Positions 16,905 to 25,670 of a stretch of DNA of 64,000 bases are shown here, piece after piece. A program made the translations under genes and the position numbers. This DNA is from Gordonia lacunae (GTDB lineage Bacteria > Actinomycetota > Actinomycetes > Mycobacteriales > Mycobacteriaceae). The stretch's first letter is position 1. Each line of letters begins with the position of its first letter. The stretch is taken from NCBI RefSeq assembly GCF_002149015.1, contig NZ_NGFO01000019.1, positions 42,424-106,423 of the forward strand, written 5' to 3'. A model generated the notes under the pieces. That model made no database searches and was not told where the DNA came from. It worked only from the letters and a program-made list of their open reading frames with translations.

Positions 16905-17302
16905 CGGTTCTCCCTGTTGGTCTCGACGATCACGGTGGTTGCCTTCACGACCGCGGTGGCCACGACGCCGGGCCGAAGGTCGAGTTCGCGAACCGCGTCC
17001 GCACTCATCAGCGACGTCACTTCGAACGGTCCGCACTGCAACGTCACCTGAGCCATCACCGTGTCCGTGCGGACCTCGGTGACGAGACCGGTGAACCGAT
17101 TACGCGCCGAGCGTCCGACCGATGCCCCGTCGTCCGGTGCCACCGCTCGCTCGCGGGCGAGGACGGCGAGCCGTGCCCCGTCGACGGTGGCGACCGGGCC
17201 GTCGTCGAAGGTATCCAGGACGCCGGTTGCGACCCAGCGCCGGACGGTGTCGTCGCTGACGCCGAGCAGCGCGGCGGCATCTCTGATCCGAATTGCGGTC
17301 AC
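16901..17302 (-). CDS. ModE-like molybdenum-responsive regulator (HTH plus TOBE)
   Basis: This 133-residue protein joins an N-terminal MerR/excisionase-type helix-turn-helix (IRDAAALLGVSDDTVRRWVA, about residues 6-25) to a C-terminal single TOBE/mop domain (about residues 65-130, with SARNRFTGLVTEV and AVVKATTVIVE). Mop domains bind molybdate, so this is most likely a molybdate sensor that controls the mod operon it heads. It differs from classic ModE, which has a winged HTH and two mop domains. The stop overlaps modA by 4 nt. Confidence 0.88.
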   Translation of the reverse strand: MTAIRIRDAAALLGVSDDTVRRWVATGVLDTFDDGPVATVDGARLAVLARERAVAPDDGASVGRSARNRFTGLVTEVRTDTVMAQVTLQCGPFEVTSLMSADAVRELDLRPGVVATAVVKATTVIVETNRENR

Positions 17303-17373
17303 CGCGACACCCTACCCGCAGACACGGGAATTTCGGTGCACTATCGCCGCATACGAGGAAAGTGACGGTATTG

Positions 17374-17393
17374 ACCTCAACCGAACGTGAGGT
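17374..17393. promoter_or_regulatory. inverted repeat in mod/drr divergent region
   Basis: ACCTCA (17374-17379) and TGAGGT (17388-17393) form a perfect inverted repeat with an 8-nt spacer, 72 nt before the ModE-like gene and 190 nt before the ABC exporter. It is a candidate operator for the mod operon. The remaining 17303-17583 holds no gene that I can support. Confidence 0.4.
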
Positions 17394-17583
17394 TCTACGC
17401 TCGGATTCGATCCGGCCGTCGGATTCCTGGCGCCGGCACCGATGAATTCGGTGCGGGTGGACGGTCTGACCTCTCGACGATGACCACCACACCCCGAAGG
17501 TGCCCTGAATTGTTCCCCGACCTCACCCGGACGCCACGAAATTCGGTCGCGGCTGTCACACCCCATAGATACCGTGGAGAATC

Positions 17584-18617
<1,034 letters not shown>

Positions 18618-18618
<1 letters not shown>

Positions 18619-19463
18619 TGACGACCACGGCACACACCCACGCGGTGGTCGCGGACAAGCCGCGGATCCACCCGACCACGATCTGGCAACAGGCCTGGAT
18701 CATGGTCAAGCGCAACATGATCCACACCAAGCGGATGCCGGAGATGCTCTCCGACGTCACCATTCAGCCGATCATGTTCGTGCTGTTGTTCGCCTACGTG
18801 TTCGGCGCGTCGATCCAGACCGACTCGGCGTCGTACAAAGAGTTCCTGCTCCCGGGCATCATGGGCCAGACCATCGTGTTCACCGCGTTCATCGTGTCCA
18901 CCGGCATCACCGCCGACCTCGAGAAGGGCATCATCGACCGGTTCCGATCGCTGCCCATCCAGCGGTCGTCGGTGTTGATCGGACGCAGTATCGCCAGCCT
19001 GCTCCACAGTTCGATCGGCATCGTCGTCATGGCCGTGACCGGCCTGGCCATCGGCTGGCGAATCCGGGGCTCCTTCGGTGAGGCGGTCCTCGCGTTCGCG
19101 CTGCTCCTGCTCTTCGGCTTCGCGATGATCTGGTTCGGCATCCTCATCGGCTCGTGGCTGCGGACGGTCGAGGCCGTCAACGGCTTCATGTTCTCGGTTC
19201 TGTTCCCGATCACGTTCCTGTCGAACGCGTTCGTCCCGACCGAGCCGATGCCCACCTGGCTGCGGACGATCGCCGAGTGGAACCCGATGTCGTCACTGGT
19301 CCAGGCATTGCGTGTGCTGTGGGGTAACGGCCCGGCATTCGGTCCGGATGCGGCTCTGCCGCTGCAGTATCCGGTCCTCGCCACCGTGATCTGGACGGTC
19401 GCGCTGACGCTCATCTTCGCGCCGTTCGCGCTGCGCGCCTACAACAAGCGGACCTCGGATTAG
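18618..19463 (+). CDS. DrrB-type ABC-2 permease
   Basis: This is a 281-residue ABC-2 permease with six predicted spans. An N-terminal cytoplasmic stretch leads into IQPIMFVLLFAYVFG. The family's QxxxFxxF-like segment is followed by DLEKGIIDRFRSLPIQRSSV, the usual Leu-Pro loop. The last extracellular part reads MPTWLRTIAEWNPMSSLVQA, as in DrrB. The ATG start at 18618 shares its first base with the last base of the ATPase stop. It works with the preceding ATPase in efflux. Confidence 0.93.
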
Positions 19464-19499
19464 ACCACCACCCGACCGAGGTTCGTCGACGCGACCCGC

Positions 19500-20864
19500 T
19501 CAGGCAGTCAACGTGATTGCTTGCAGCGGGTCGCTGTATATCGCGTCGAGGGAGACCGCTCCGGCCGCCTGCTGCTGCACAGTTGCTCCCGAATGAGACA
19601 CGCGCACATCGCGCTTGGACACGATCGAGGTCTCCCGCACGGCGCGGGCCACCGTGGGCAGTCCCGCTGCGTAGTCGGTGAAGGCCTGACCGCCCAGGAT
19701 GATGTGGTCCGGGTTGAAGATGTCGGCGATGAGCCCGACCGTGCGCCCCAGCACTTCCGCCCGCTCCTCGAGCAGACGACGCGCCGTCACGTCACCGGTG
19801 CGGGCCAGCGCATGGACATCCTCGACGTCGGTCACCGAGAGGCCAAGAGCCCGAGCCGCTTCCACGACCCCGGTGTCGCTGACCGCGGGTTCCAGGCGGC
19901 CGGTCCGGTTCGGATCGAGCAGGGTGGTCGAACCCGTCGGGAAATGACCGATCACCGGCGGTCCCGCGGTCGGCGTGTGCACGGTCCCGCCGACGCTGAA
20001 GGCGATGCCGAGCATCTCACGCGCGTAGAAGTAGAGAAAGCTCGACTGCTGGTCGTCGGGGTTGAGTACGAGTTCGGCCGCGGCCATGGCCTCGACGTGG
20101 GACGCCACCGAGACGGGCAGTCCGACGGCCTCCGCGATCGTCCGACCGACCTGTGCCCCCTCCCAGCCAAGCCGGGGATGGTCGACGACACCGCCGTCGG
20201 CCACGCGCCCACCGAGCGCGACACCCACCCACAGCACCCGCCGGCCCGTCCAGCGCTCGGCGAAGCGCCGCGCGCTGACACCGATGGCGGTGAGCGCGTC
20301 CTCCGGCGAGTCGGCATGCGGAGTCGGGATCTGGATGGCCCCGACGACGCGATGCAGCAGGTCATGGGTGGTGATCGCGGTGACCTTGTAACCGATGTGG
20401 ATACCCAGCGTGAGGAACTCGGAGATGTTGACCTCGAACGGCAGCCGCGGACGACCGATGGCGCCCGACGGCGCGAGGTCGGCCCGTTCACGGATCAGGC
20501 CCGCCTTCAGCAACGCGCTGACCTGACGATTGACCGTGGAGATGCTGAGCCCGGTGCGCTCGGCCGCGTCGTCGCGGAACAGCGGGCCGGACAGTCGGGC
20601 AGCCCGGAGGACGAGTGCCGCGGGTTTGGTCGACAACTCCAGGCGCGGCGTTGCGACGTGCACCCGCTGGTCCCCCTTCACTGGTCCGCGTCGGTCGGCG
20701 ACCGGACCCGGGGTCCGAGTCGGCGGTACGGAAGTCAACGGTACGGGCTGGCGAGAGCCCTGAGGAGCACGACGCACCGCGCGGGTGACCGGCTGACGCC
20801 GAACAGGAGAAGCGGGGGCGTTGCGCAGGGTACGGGTGGAGAGTTCAGGCAGTGTGGCGGTCAT
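19500..20864 (-). CDS. ROK-family transcriptional regulator
   Basis: This is a 454-residue regulator. An Arg/Pro-rich N-terminus is followed by a MarR-like helix-turn-helix (about residues 95-150, with FRDDAAERTGLSISTVNRQV), then a ROK sugar-kinase-like domain (about 165-450, with LTLGIHIGYKVTAITTHDL and DIFNPDHIILGGQAF). The zinc-binding Cys cluster of ROK kinases is not present, so it is probably a non-catalytic sensor. I chose the ATG at 20864 because GAGGA lies upstream; the longer frame overlaps the leader peptide region. The gene has a long 5' leader with a Cys-rich uORF and a hairpin, hinting at translational or attenuation control. Targets are unknown. Confidence 0.85.
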   Translation of the reverse strand: MTATLPELSTRTLRNAPASPVRRQPVTRAVRRAPQGSRQPVPLTSVPPTRTPGPVADRRGPVKGDQRVHVATPRLELSTKPAALVLRAARLSGPLFRDDAAERTGLSISTVNRQVSALLKAGLIRERADLAPSGAIGRPRLPFEVNISEFLTLGIHIGYKVTAITTHDLLHRVVGAIQIPTPHADSPEDALTAIGVSARRFAERWTGRRVLWVGVALGGRVADGGVVDHPRLGWEGAQVGRTIAEAVGLPVSVASHVEAMAAAELVLNPDDQQSSFLYFYAREMLGIAFSVGGTVHTPTAGPPVIGHFPTGSTTLLDPNRTGRLEPAVSDTGVVEAARALGLSVTDVEDVHALARTGDVTARRLLEERAEVLGRTVGLIADIFNPDHIILGGQAFTDYAAGLPTVARAVRETSIVSKRDVRVSHSGATVQQQAAGAVSLDAIYSDPLQAITLTA

Positions 20865-20883
20865 GATCGTCCTCGTCGAAAGA

Positions 20884-20900
20884 CCCCGCGGATCGCGGGG
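20884..20900 (-). promoter_or_regulatory. hairpin in 5' leader of the ROK gene
   Basis: CCCCGCG (20884-20890) and CGCGGGG (20894-20900) form a perfect 7-bp GC stem with a 3-nt loop. It sits 20 nt before the ROK start codon, just upstream of its ribosome site, and 80 nt after the Cys-rich leader ORF. It could be an attenuator element. Confidence 0.5.
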
Positions 20901-20979
20901 CGTAAGCCGGAAGCTGGTGCTCTGAGAAGAGACTCGAGAAGCGACGCCCCGGGGAGGAGATTGACTCGGCGGGGGTCGG

Positions 20980-21048
20980 TCAGCGCATTCGACGACAACA
21001 ACAGAGAACGCGTGCAAGTGGCAGACGACAGCCCAGCGCGGTGGTCAC
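20980..21048 (-). CDS. Cys-rich leader peptide (uORF), 22 residues
   Basis: A short frame starting at GTG 21048, with GGAGG 8 nt upstream, encodes VTTALGCRLPLARVLCCCRR followed by Met-Arg and a stop. Three consecutive Cys codons near the end, plus Arg-rich ends, match the style of actinobacterial Cys-rich leader peptides that sit before sulfur-metabolism genes and sense cysteine supply through ribosome stalling. ATG 21087 would give a 35-residue form but has a poorer ribosome site. It lies about 115 nt upstream of the ROK regulator on the same strand with a GC hairpin between. The class assignment is from pattern only. Confidence 0.65.
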   Translation of the reverse strand: MTTALGCRLPLARVLCCCRRMR

Positions 21049-21329
21049 ATAGGTGACCTCCGGAAGCCTGTGGTCGGCACTTGTCATGCGGATCAAGCTA
21101 GCAACGCGGCCCCGCACCGGCAAGCCCGTCCGACCCCCGGTCACGGGCACCGGCGACCGGTCGCACACGCGTCCACCGGCGAGAATAGGCCCGCGGCGCG
21201 AGGCGGACAGGGGTTGCACTCACCCTGATCCGAACTCGTTCGGCGTCCGGTCGCTCGACCTGCGAACCGAAGGCGAAGCGGACCGTGGTCGGCTTGGCCA
21301 CTCGGGTCGAGGCTGTCGGTGCACCCCGG

Positions 21330-21342
21330 TAGATTGTGAGCA
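21330..21342 (+). promoter_or_regulatory. putative -10 box for sigma-factor gene
   Basis: TAGATT (21330-21335) precedes ATG 21342 by 6 bases, fitting a leaderless transcript. There is no ribosome site in front of either GTG 21336 or ATG 21342, which supports this reading. The region 21049-21329 otherwise holds only divergent promoter sequence. Confidence 0.45.
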
Positions 21343-22418
21343 TGACCACAACCAGCCCCGCGGCTGAGTCCAGCGCCGCGACCGACGCCGAGTTCCTCGA
21401 GGTCAGCGAGCCCTTCCGGCGCGAGATCATCGCGCACTGCTACCGGATGACCGGGTCCCACCACGACGCCGAGGATCTCGCCCAGGAGACCTTCCTCCGC
21501 GCATGGAAGGGCTATGCGAAGTTCGACCATCGGGCGTCCGTGCGCACGTGGCTGCACAAGATCGCGACCAACACGTGTCTGACCGCTCTGCAGAGTTCAC
21601 AACGACGCCCCCTCCCCTCCGGCCTCGGTGGCGACGCCTTCGACCCGACCGACGACCTGCTGCAGAACCACGAGGTGCCCTGGCTCGAACCGTATGCCGG
21701 CACCACCGACGACATCGCCCCCGGCGACGACGCCGACCCCGCCTACGTCGTCGGCGCCCGCGAATCGGTTCGGCTGGCGTTCATCGCCGCACTGCAGCAT
21801 CTACCCGAGAGGCAACGCGCAGTCCTCATCCTGCGCGACGTGTTGCAGTGGCGCGCCGCCGAGGTCGCCGACACCATCGGAGTCACCACCGCCACCGTGA
21901 ACAGTTTGCTGCAGCGGGCCCGCGAGCAGGTCAAGACCGCACGGCCGCAACAGGATTCGGTCGGAGTCGATGCCGCGACGACACTCGACGACGCCGCGAA
22001 ACGGGAGTTGTTGGCCCGCTACGTGTCTGCCTTCGAGCGCTACGACGTCGAGGCCATGGTCGAACTGTTCACCGACAAGGCGATCTGGGAGATGCCGCCC
22101 TTCACCGGCTGGTACCAGGGCGCGAAGAACATCGGAACCCTCATCCACCGCAATTGCCCGGCCGAGAAGGCAGGCGATCAGATCCTGTTGCCCACCACCG
22201 CCAACGGACAGCCGGCGTACGGGTTGTACATGCGCGAACCCGACGGAGTGCACCGTCCGTTCCAGCTCCAGGTGCTCGAGATCGATGCCACGACCCAGAA
22301 GGTCAGCCACGTCGTCGCCTTCTTCAGCGACGACATGGAAGCCGACTTCGCGCGCTTCGGACTCCCCGCGACCCCGTACGACGCACCGGCACGATCCGCG
22401 GCGAGTCCCTGGCACTGA
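21342..22418 (+). CDS. sigG: ECF sigma factor, SigG type, with SnoaL-like C-terminal domain
   Basis: This is a 358-residue extracytoplasmic-function sigma factor. Region 2 lies at about residues 20-90 (FRREIIAHCYRMTGSHHDAE, then LAQETFLRAWKGYAKFD). Region 4 lies at about 145-200 (LPERQRAVLILRDVLQWRAA, then EVADTIGVTTATVNSLLQRA). A SnoaL/NTF2-like domain follows (about 220-345, with MVELFTDKAIWEMPPFTGWY). This architecture marks the SigG/ECF41-related sigma factors that carry a built-in C-terminal regulatory domain instead of an anti-sigma factor. I place the start at ATG 21342 because a -10 box sits directly upstream. The downstream VOC gene is convergent; a VOC or carboxymuconolactone gene often accompanies such sigma factors. 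Confidence 0.88.
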   Translation: MTTTSPAAESSAATDAEFLEVSEPFRREIIAHCYRMTGSHHDAEDLAQETFLRAWKGYAKFDHRASVRTWLHKIATNTCLTALQSSQRRPLPSGLGGDAFDPTDDLLQNHEVPWLEPYAGTTDDIAPGDDADPAYVVGARESVRLAFIAALQHLPERQRAVLILRDVLQWRAAEVADTIGVTTATVNSLLQRAREQVKTARPQQDSVGVDAATTLDDAAKRELLARYVSAFERYDVEAMVELFTDKAIWEMPPFTGWYQGAKNIGTLIHRNCPAEKAGDQILLPTTANGQPAYGLYMREPDGVHRPFQLQVLEIDATTQKVSHVVAFFSDDMEADFARFGLPATPYDAPARSAASPWH

Positions 22419-22449
22419 CTCCTCCGCACCTGGTCCGCGGGTCGCGCGG

Positions 22450-22866
22450 TCAGTCGTCGACGCTCTGCGGGATCTGCGACGGGTCCATCCAGACGATCTC
22501 CCAGGCATGACCATCCGGGTCACAGAAGCTGCGGCAGTACATGAAGCCCAGATCCTCTGCCGCCCGGAGTTCACTACCGCCGCACCCGAGCGCCGCATCG
22601 GCGAGCCGGTCGGCGTGTGCTCGGCTGTCCGCGGAGATCGCCAGCAACGATTCGCGGCCCACCGCCGGATCGGCGACGGTTCCCGCCGCATACCCCGCGA
22701 ATCGTCGCTGTTGCATGAGCACGACCATCGCCGAGTCGTTGATCATCATGCAGGCACTCCCCGCGTCGCAGAAGATCTCGTCGAAGCGAAACCCGAGCGT
22801 GCCGAAGAACCGGCGCGACCGCGCGACGTCCACAACGGGCAGGTTGACGAACAGCATCGGCGTCAC
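22450..22866 (-). CDS. VOC-family (glyoxalase-like) protein
   Basis: This is a 138-residue vicinal-oxygen-chelate fold protein. It begins MLFVNLPVVDVARSRRFF, the classic first beta-alpha unit, and has DPDGHAWEIVWMDPSQIP at the C-terminal metal-site strand (Glu). It is of the PhnB/bleomycin-resistance-like group; the substrate is unknown. GTG 22866 with GGAG upstream is used as start. It is convergent with the SigG-type gene, ending 31 nt from its stop. Confidence 0.85.
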   Translation of the reverse strand: MTPMLFVNLPVVDVARSRRFFGTLGFRFDEIFCDAGSACMMINDSAMVVLMQQRRFAGYAAGTVADPAVGRESLLAISADSRAHADRLADAALGCGGSELRAAEDLGFMYCRSFCDPDGHAWEIVWMDPSQIPQSVDD

Positions 22867-22951
22867 GGGCGCACTCCAGACATGTCGGGGGGTCAGGGAT
22901 ACTGACCGGCCCGGCGCCTCGAACTCATCGAAGCCGACATAGGGTGCAGGA

Positions 22952-23662
22952 ATGGGTGTGATCTATCTGGTTCGTCATGGTCAGGCGAACGCATTGGCGT
23001 ACGGCATCGCCGACGCCACCGACGACCTGAGCAACGGACCCGGCGGTCTCACCACGGCCGGGGCGACGCAGGCCGCGCTGACCGGCGGATTCATCGCCGG
23101 ACAGATCGACACCTTCACCGCAGCCGCCAGTGGCGACCTCCCGCGACAGCAACAGACGCTGAGCGGCGTGCTCGGAGCGTTCGACACCGATCCGCCTCGG
23201 CCCCACGTCGACCCGGGCTGGAACGAGTACTCACTGCCCGCACTGGTCGGCGAGGCCACACCGGAGATGTATCGCGACGGCCGTGGCTACCAGGAACAGC
23301 TCGACAAGGGTCTCGCCGCCTGGATCGCCGCCGGCGAGCACGACGCAGCACCCGGCCTCGACGGCGGCCCCGCCGAGAGCTACCCCCAGTTCAAGGCGCG
23401 CGTCTCCGACGCCGCCGCCCGCGCCACCGAACTCGCCGGGTCGGGGCAGACGGTGCTCGTGGTGTCCTCGGCAGGCACCATCACCCAGTGGATCGCCCAA
23501 TTGTGGGGTATCCCCGACGAGACCTGGCCGGCGATGGCCCGCACGATGGTCAACGCCTCCATCAGCAAACTCATCGTCGGCCGCAGCGGCGTGTCGGTGG
23601 TGTCGTTCAACGAGCACGGTCACCTGTCGGACCGCGACGGCGGGATCGCCACCTTCCGCTGA
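22952..23662 (+). CDS. histidine phosphatase family protein
   Basis: This is a 236-residue phosphoglycerate-mutase-like phosphatase. The catalytic motif LVRHGQANA (Arg-His-Gly, His near residue 9) is at the N-terminus. The second conserved block is WNEYSLPAL with its Glu, and the C-terminal His is replaced or shifted: VLVVSSAGTITQWIAQLWG reads S-S-A-G-T where many relatives have S-H-G-x. The loss of that second His may lower phosphatase activity or mark a special subgroup. The substrate is unknown. Convergent with the SDR downstream across a hairpin-rich repeat. Confidence 0.85.
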   Translation: MGVIYLVRHGQANALAYGIADATDDLSNGPGGLTTAGATQAALTGGFIAGQIDTFTAAASGDLPRQQQTLSGVLGAFDTDPPRPHVDPGWNEYSLPALVGEATPEMYRDGRGYQEQLDKGLAAWIAAGEHDAAPGLDGGPAESYPQFKARVSDAAARATELAGSGQTVLVVSSAGTITQWIAQLWGIPDETWPAMARTMVNASISKLIVGRSGVSVVSFNEHGHLSDRDGGIATFR

Positions 23663-23742
23663 CCCATCGAGGCTCGCCCCGCTCGCGTCTCAGGGTCCCC
23701 GCTCCCTGATCCCTGATCCGAAAGAACCGCATAACCCCTGGT

Positions 23743-23821
23743 CCCTGAGGTGCGAGGAGCGATAGCGACGAGCCACGAAGGGTTGGCCGCGCCCTCCGCA
23801 AGCTCCGGACGCTCCTCAGGG
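23743..23821. repeat. intergenic inverted repeat (REP-like) between convergent genes
   Basis: CCCTGAGG (23743-23750) and CCTCAGGG (23814-23821) flank a 63-nt centre rich in short gag/cga motifs (GCGAGGAGCGATAGCGACGA). Two CCCTGATCC units precede it near 23704-23719. Elements with this GAGGTGCGAG...CGAAGGGT style are commonly dispersed in intergenic DNA of these genera. It may serve as a bidirectional terminator for the two convergent genes. Confidence 0.5.
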
Positions 23822-23844
23822 AACGGTGGGGCCGCGTGGCAGAC

Positions 23845-24591
23845 CTAGGCCCGGTGCAAGTTCTCCCCGGGGCGGGTGATGACGACGTTCGGGAGCACCG
23901 CGAATCGCGACAATTGGGTGATCGAGTGAGCGATCACCGCGATGTCGTCAGCCGTGATCATCTCGTCGGCGGGGATGCGGTCCTTGAGCCAGTCGGTCAT
24001 GTCGGTGTTGACATAGCCCGGCGCGATCGTCGTGGCACTGACGCCGCGGCGCGACTCCTCCAGGTTGAAGGTCTCGCACAGCGAGATGAGAGCTGCCTTG
24101 GTCGCACCGTAGGCGGACAGCTCCGGCTCCGGGTAGACACCCGTGATCGACGCCACGGCAATGACTTTCGACGTCCCATGGGCCTCCGCGGTCGCACGCA
24201 GCGCCGGCAGCGCCGACTGCAACAAGACGTAGGGGGCGCGCACATTGACCTCGTAGAGGCGATCGAAACGCTTGGCCGGGAGGTCGGCGATCGCGCCTTT
24301 CGACCCCATCCCCGCGTTGATGATCAACGCATCGAACCGCCCGAATGCCTCCGCGTGGGCCGTTCCGAGCGCGCTGATCGCCTCGGCATCGGTCATGTCC
24401 GCGGGCACGACCTCCACCCGCCCGGCACCGCCCTCGAGAAGCTCGGCGGCCTTCTTCTCCAACGCCTCTCGCCCGCGGGCACTGATGGTGAGGTCCCAGC
24501 CGTCGGCGGCGAACCGGTCGGCGATGGCCGCACCGATCCCCCGGGACGCCCCGGTCACCAGCGCGGAACGGTTCGTGCTCGACTCACTCAT
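23845..24591 (-). CDS. SDR-family oxidoreductase
   Basis: This is a 248-residue classical SDR. The cofactor motif is TGASRGIG (about residues 14-21), NAGMGSKG stands in the NNAG place, the catalytic Ser lies in VIAVASITGVYPEPE, and YGATKAALISL holds the Tyr-x-x-x-Lys. IAPGYVNTDMTDW is typical of the substrate loop. It may supply a 3- or 4-keto/hydroxyacyl redox step for the acyl-CoA dehydrogenase unit upstream on the same strand (62-nt gap), but this is inference from position. Confidence 0.9.
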   Translation of the reverse strand: MSESSTNRSALVTGASRGIGAAIADRFAADGWDLTISARGREALEKKAAELLEGGAGRVEVVPADMTDAEAISALGTAHAEAFGRFDALIINAGMGSKGAIADLPAKRFDRLYEVNVRAPYVLLQSALPALRATAEAHGTSKVIAVASITGVYPEPELSAYGATKAALISLCETFNLEESRRGVSATTIAPGYVNTDMTDWLKDRIPADEMITADDIAVIAHSITQLSRFAVLPNVVITRPGENLHRA

Positions 24592-24653
24592 ACGGTTGCC
24601 CCTCGACTGCGCGCGAACTCGCGCGGTGTATTGCGGATGACGTTGCGGCTCGC

Positions 24654-25670
24654 TCAGCCGATGTGGCGCAATCCCTCGGCGATGAACGCCGCCGTCGCCT
24701 CGGCCGCCTTCTCCGCGCCGTCTCCCGACGACGCACCCGAGAGCGCCCGGTAGGTGATGCCCTCGGCGATCACGCCCAGCTTCAGGTTGGCCAACCCGAG
24801 GTAGAAGTCCCAGTCACCCAGATCAGAACCCGTTGCGGTGGAGTACTTCTGAGCAATCTCGTCGACCGAGGCGTAACGGTCGCTGGTCCACGCCGCGGCG
24901 AAACCGAGGACCTGGTCGAACGCGCCGGTGCGGTACACGCACATCAGCGCGACGTCGGTGAGCGGGTCGCCGAGGGTGGACATCTCCCAGTCGACGACCG
25001 CCGCGATGCGGGCCGGGTCGTCGGCGTCGATGATCGTGTTGTCGACCCGGAAGTCGCCGTGCACCACCGACTCTCGCGCCTGCTCCGGTACCCGGGCGGC
25101 CAGGGCGTCGACGAGGCGTTCCACGTCGGGGAGCTCACGCGTCTTCACGTGACCCCACTGCCGCGCCCACAACTTCACCTGGCGGGCGGCGAAACCCGCG
25201 GGTCGGCCGAACTCGCCGAGCCCGACCTCGCGATAATCCACCGCGTGCAGGTCGGCGAGCGTCTGCACGAGGGCGTCGAGATTGCGGGCGACCTCGTCGT
25301 CGGAGTAGGCGTCCAGGTCTGCCGCAGTCCGGACCACCCGACCGTCGACGAATTCCACGACGGTGCACGGCGCTCCGATCGTCGAGCCATCGGAATCGAA
25401 GGCAACCGTCCGGGCGACCGGAACCGACGTCGACTGCAGCGCGCTGGTGACCGCCCACTCGCGCCCCATGTCGTGAGCGGACGGCGTGAGCCCACCGGTC
25501 GGGGGCCGGCGGGCCACCCAGCTCGTGACCCCGTCGGTGACCGTGTAGGTGAGATTGGACTTGCCGCCGCTGATGAGCTCGATCGAGAGTTCTCCGGCGG
25601 GTTCGACACCGTTGTCGATCAGCAGCCGGCGCAGTCGATCCCGGTCCAGCGCGGCGTCGACGGCGGTCAT
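24654..25670 (-). CDS. phosphotransferase family protein (APH-like acyl-CoA kinase type)
   Basis: This is a 338-residue aminoglycoside-phosphotransferase-fold kinase. The catalytic loop is VVHGDFRVDNTIID (Asp as base), and the metal-binding DWEMSTLGDPLTD follows. The N-terminal lobe contains GGKSNLTYTV as nucleotide loop. It belongs to the ACAD10/11-associated group: in animals this kinase domain is fused to an acyl-CoA dehydrogenase, and in bacterial levulinate pathways the kinase (LvaA) phosphorylates 4-hydroxyacyl-CoA. Here the start overlaps the dehydrogenase stop by 4 nt, matching that partnership. It is not expected to be an antibiotic-resistance enzyme. Confidence 0.9.
   Translation of the reverse strand: MTAVDAALDRDRLRRLLIDNGVEPAGELSIELISGGKSNLTYTVTDGVTSWVARRPPTGGLTPSAHDMGREWAVTSALQSTSVPVARTVAFDSDGSTIGAPCTVVEFVDGRVVRTAADLDAYSDDEVARNLDALVQTLADLHAVDYREVGLGEFGRPAGFAARQVKLWARQWGHVKTRELPDVERLVDALAARVPEQARESVVHGDFRVDNTIIDADDPARIAAVVDWEMSTLGDPLTDVALMCVYRTGAFDQVLGFAAAWTSDRYASVDEIAQKYSTATGSDLGDWDFYLGLANLKLGVIAEGITYRALSGASSGDGAEKAAEATAAFIAEGLRHIG

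Noticed and set aside
24654..25670. Antibiotic-resistance aminoglycoside kinase
   Set aside because: The APH fold is present, but its coupling to an acyl-CoA dehydrogenase places it with ACAD10/11-associated kinases.
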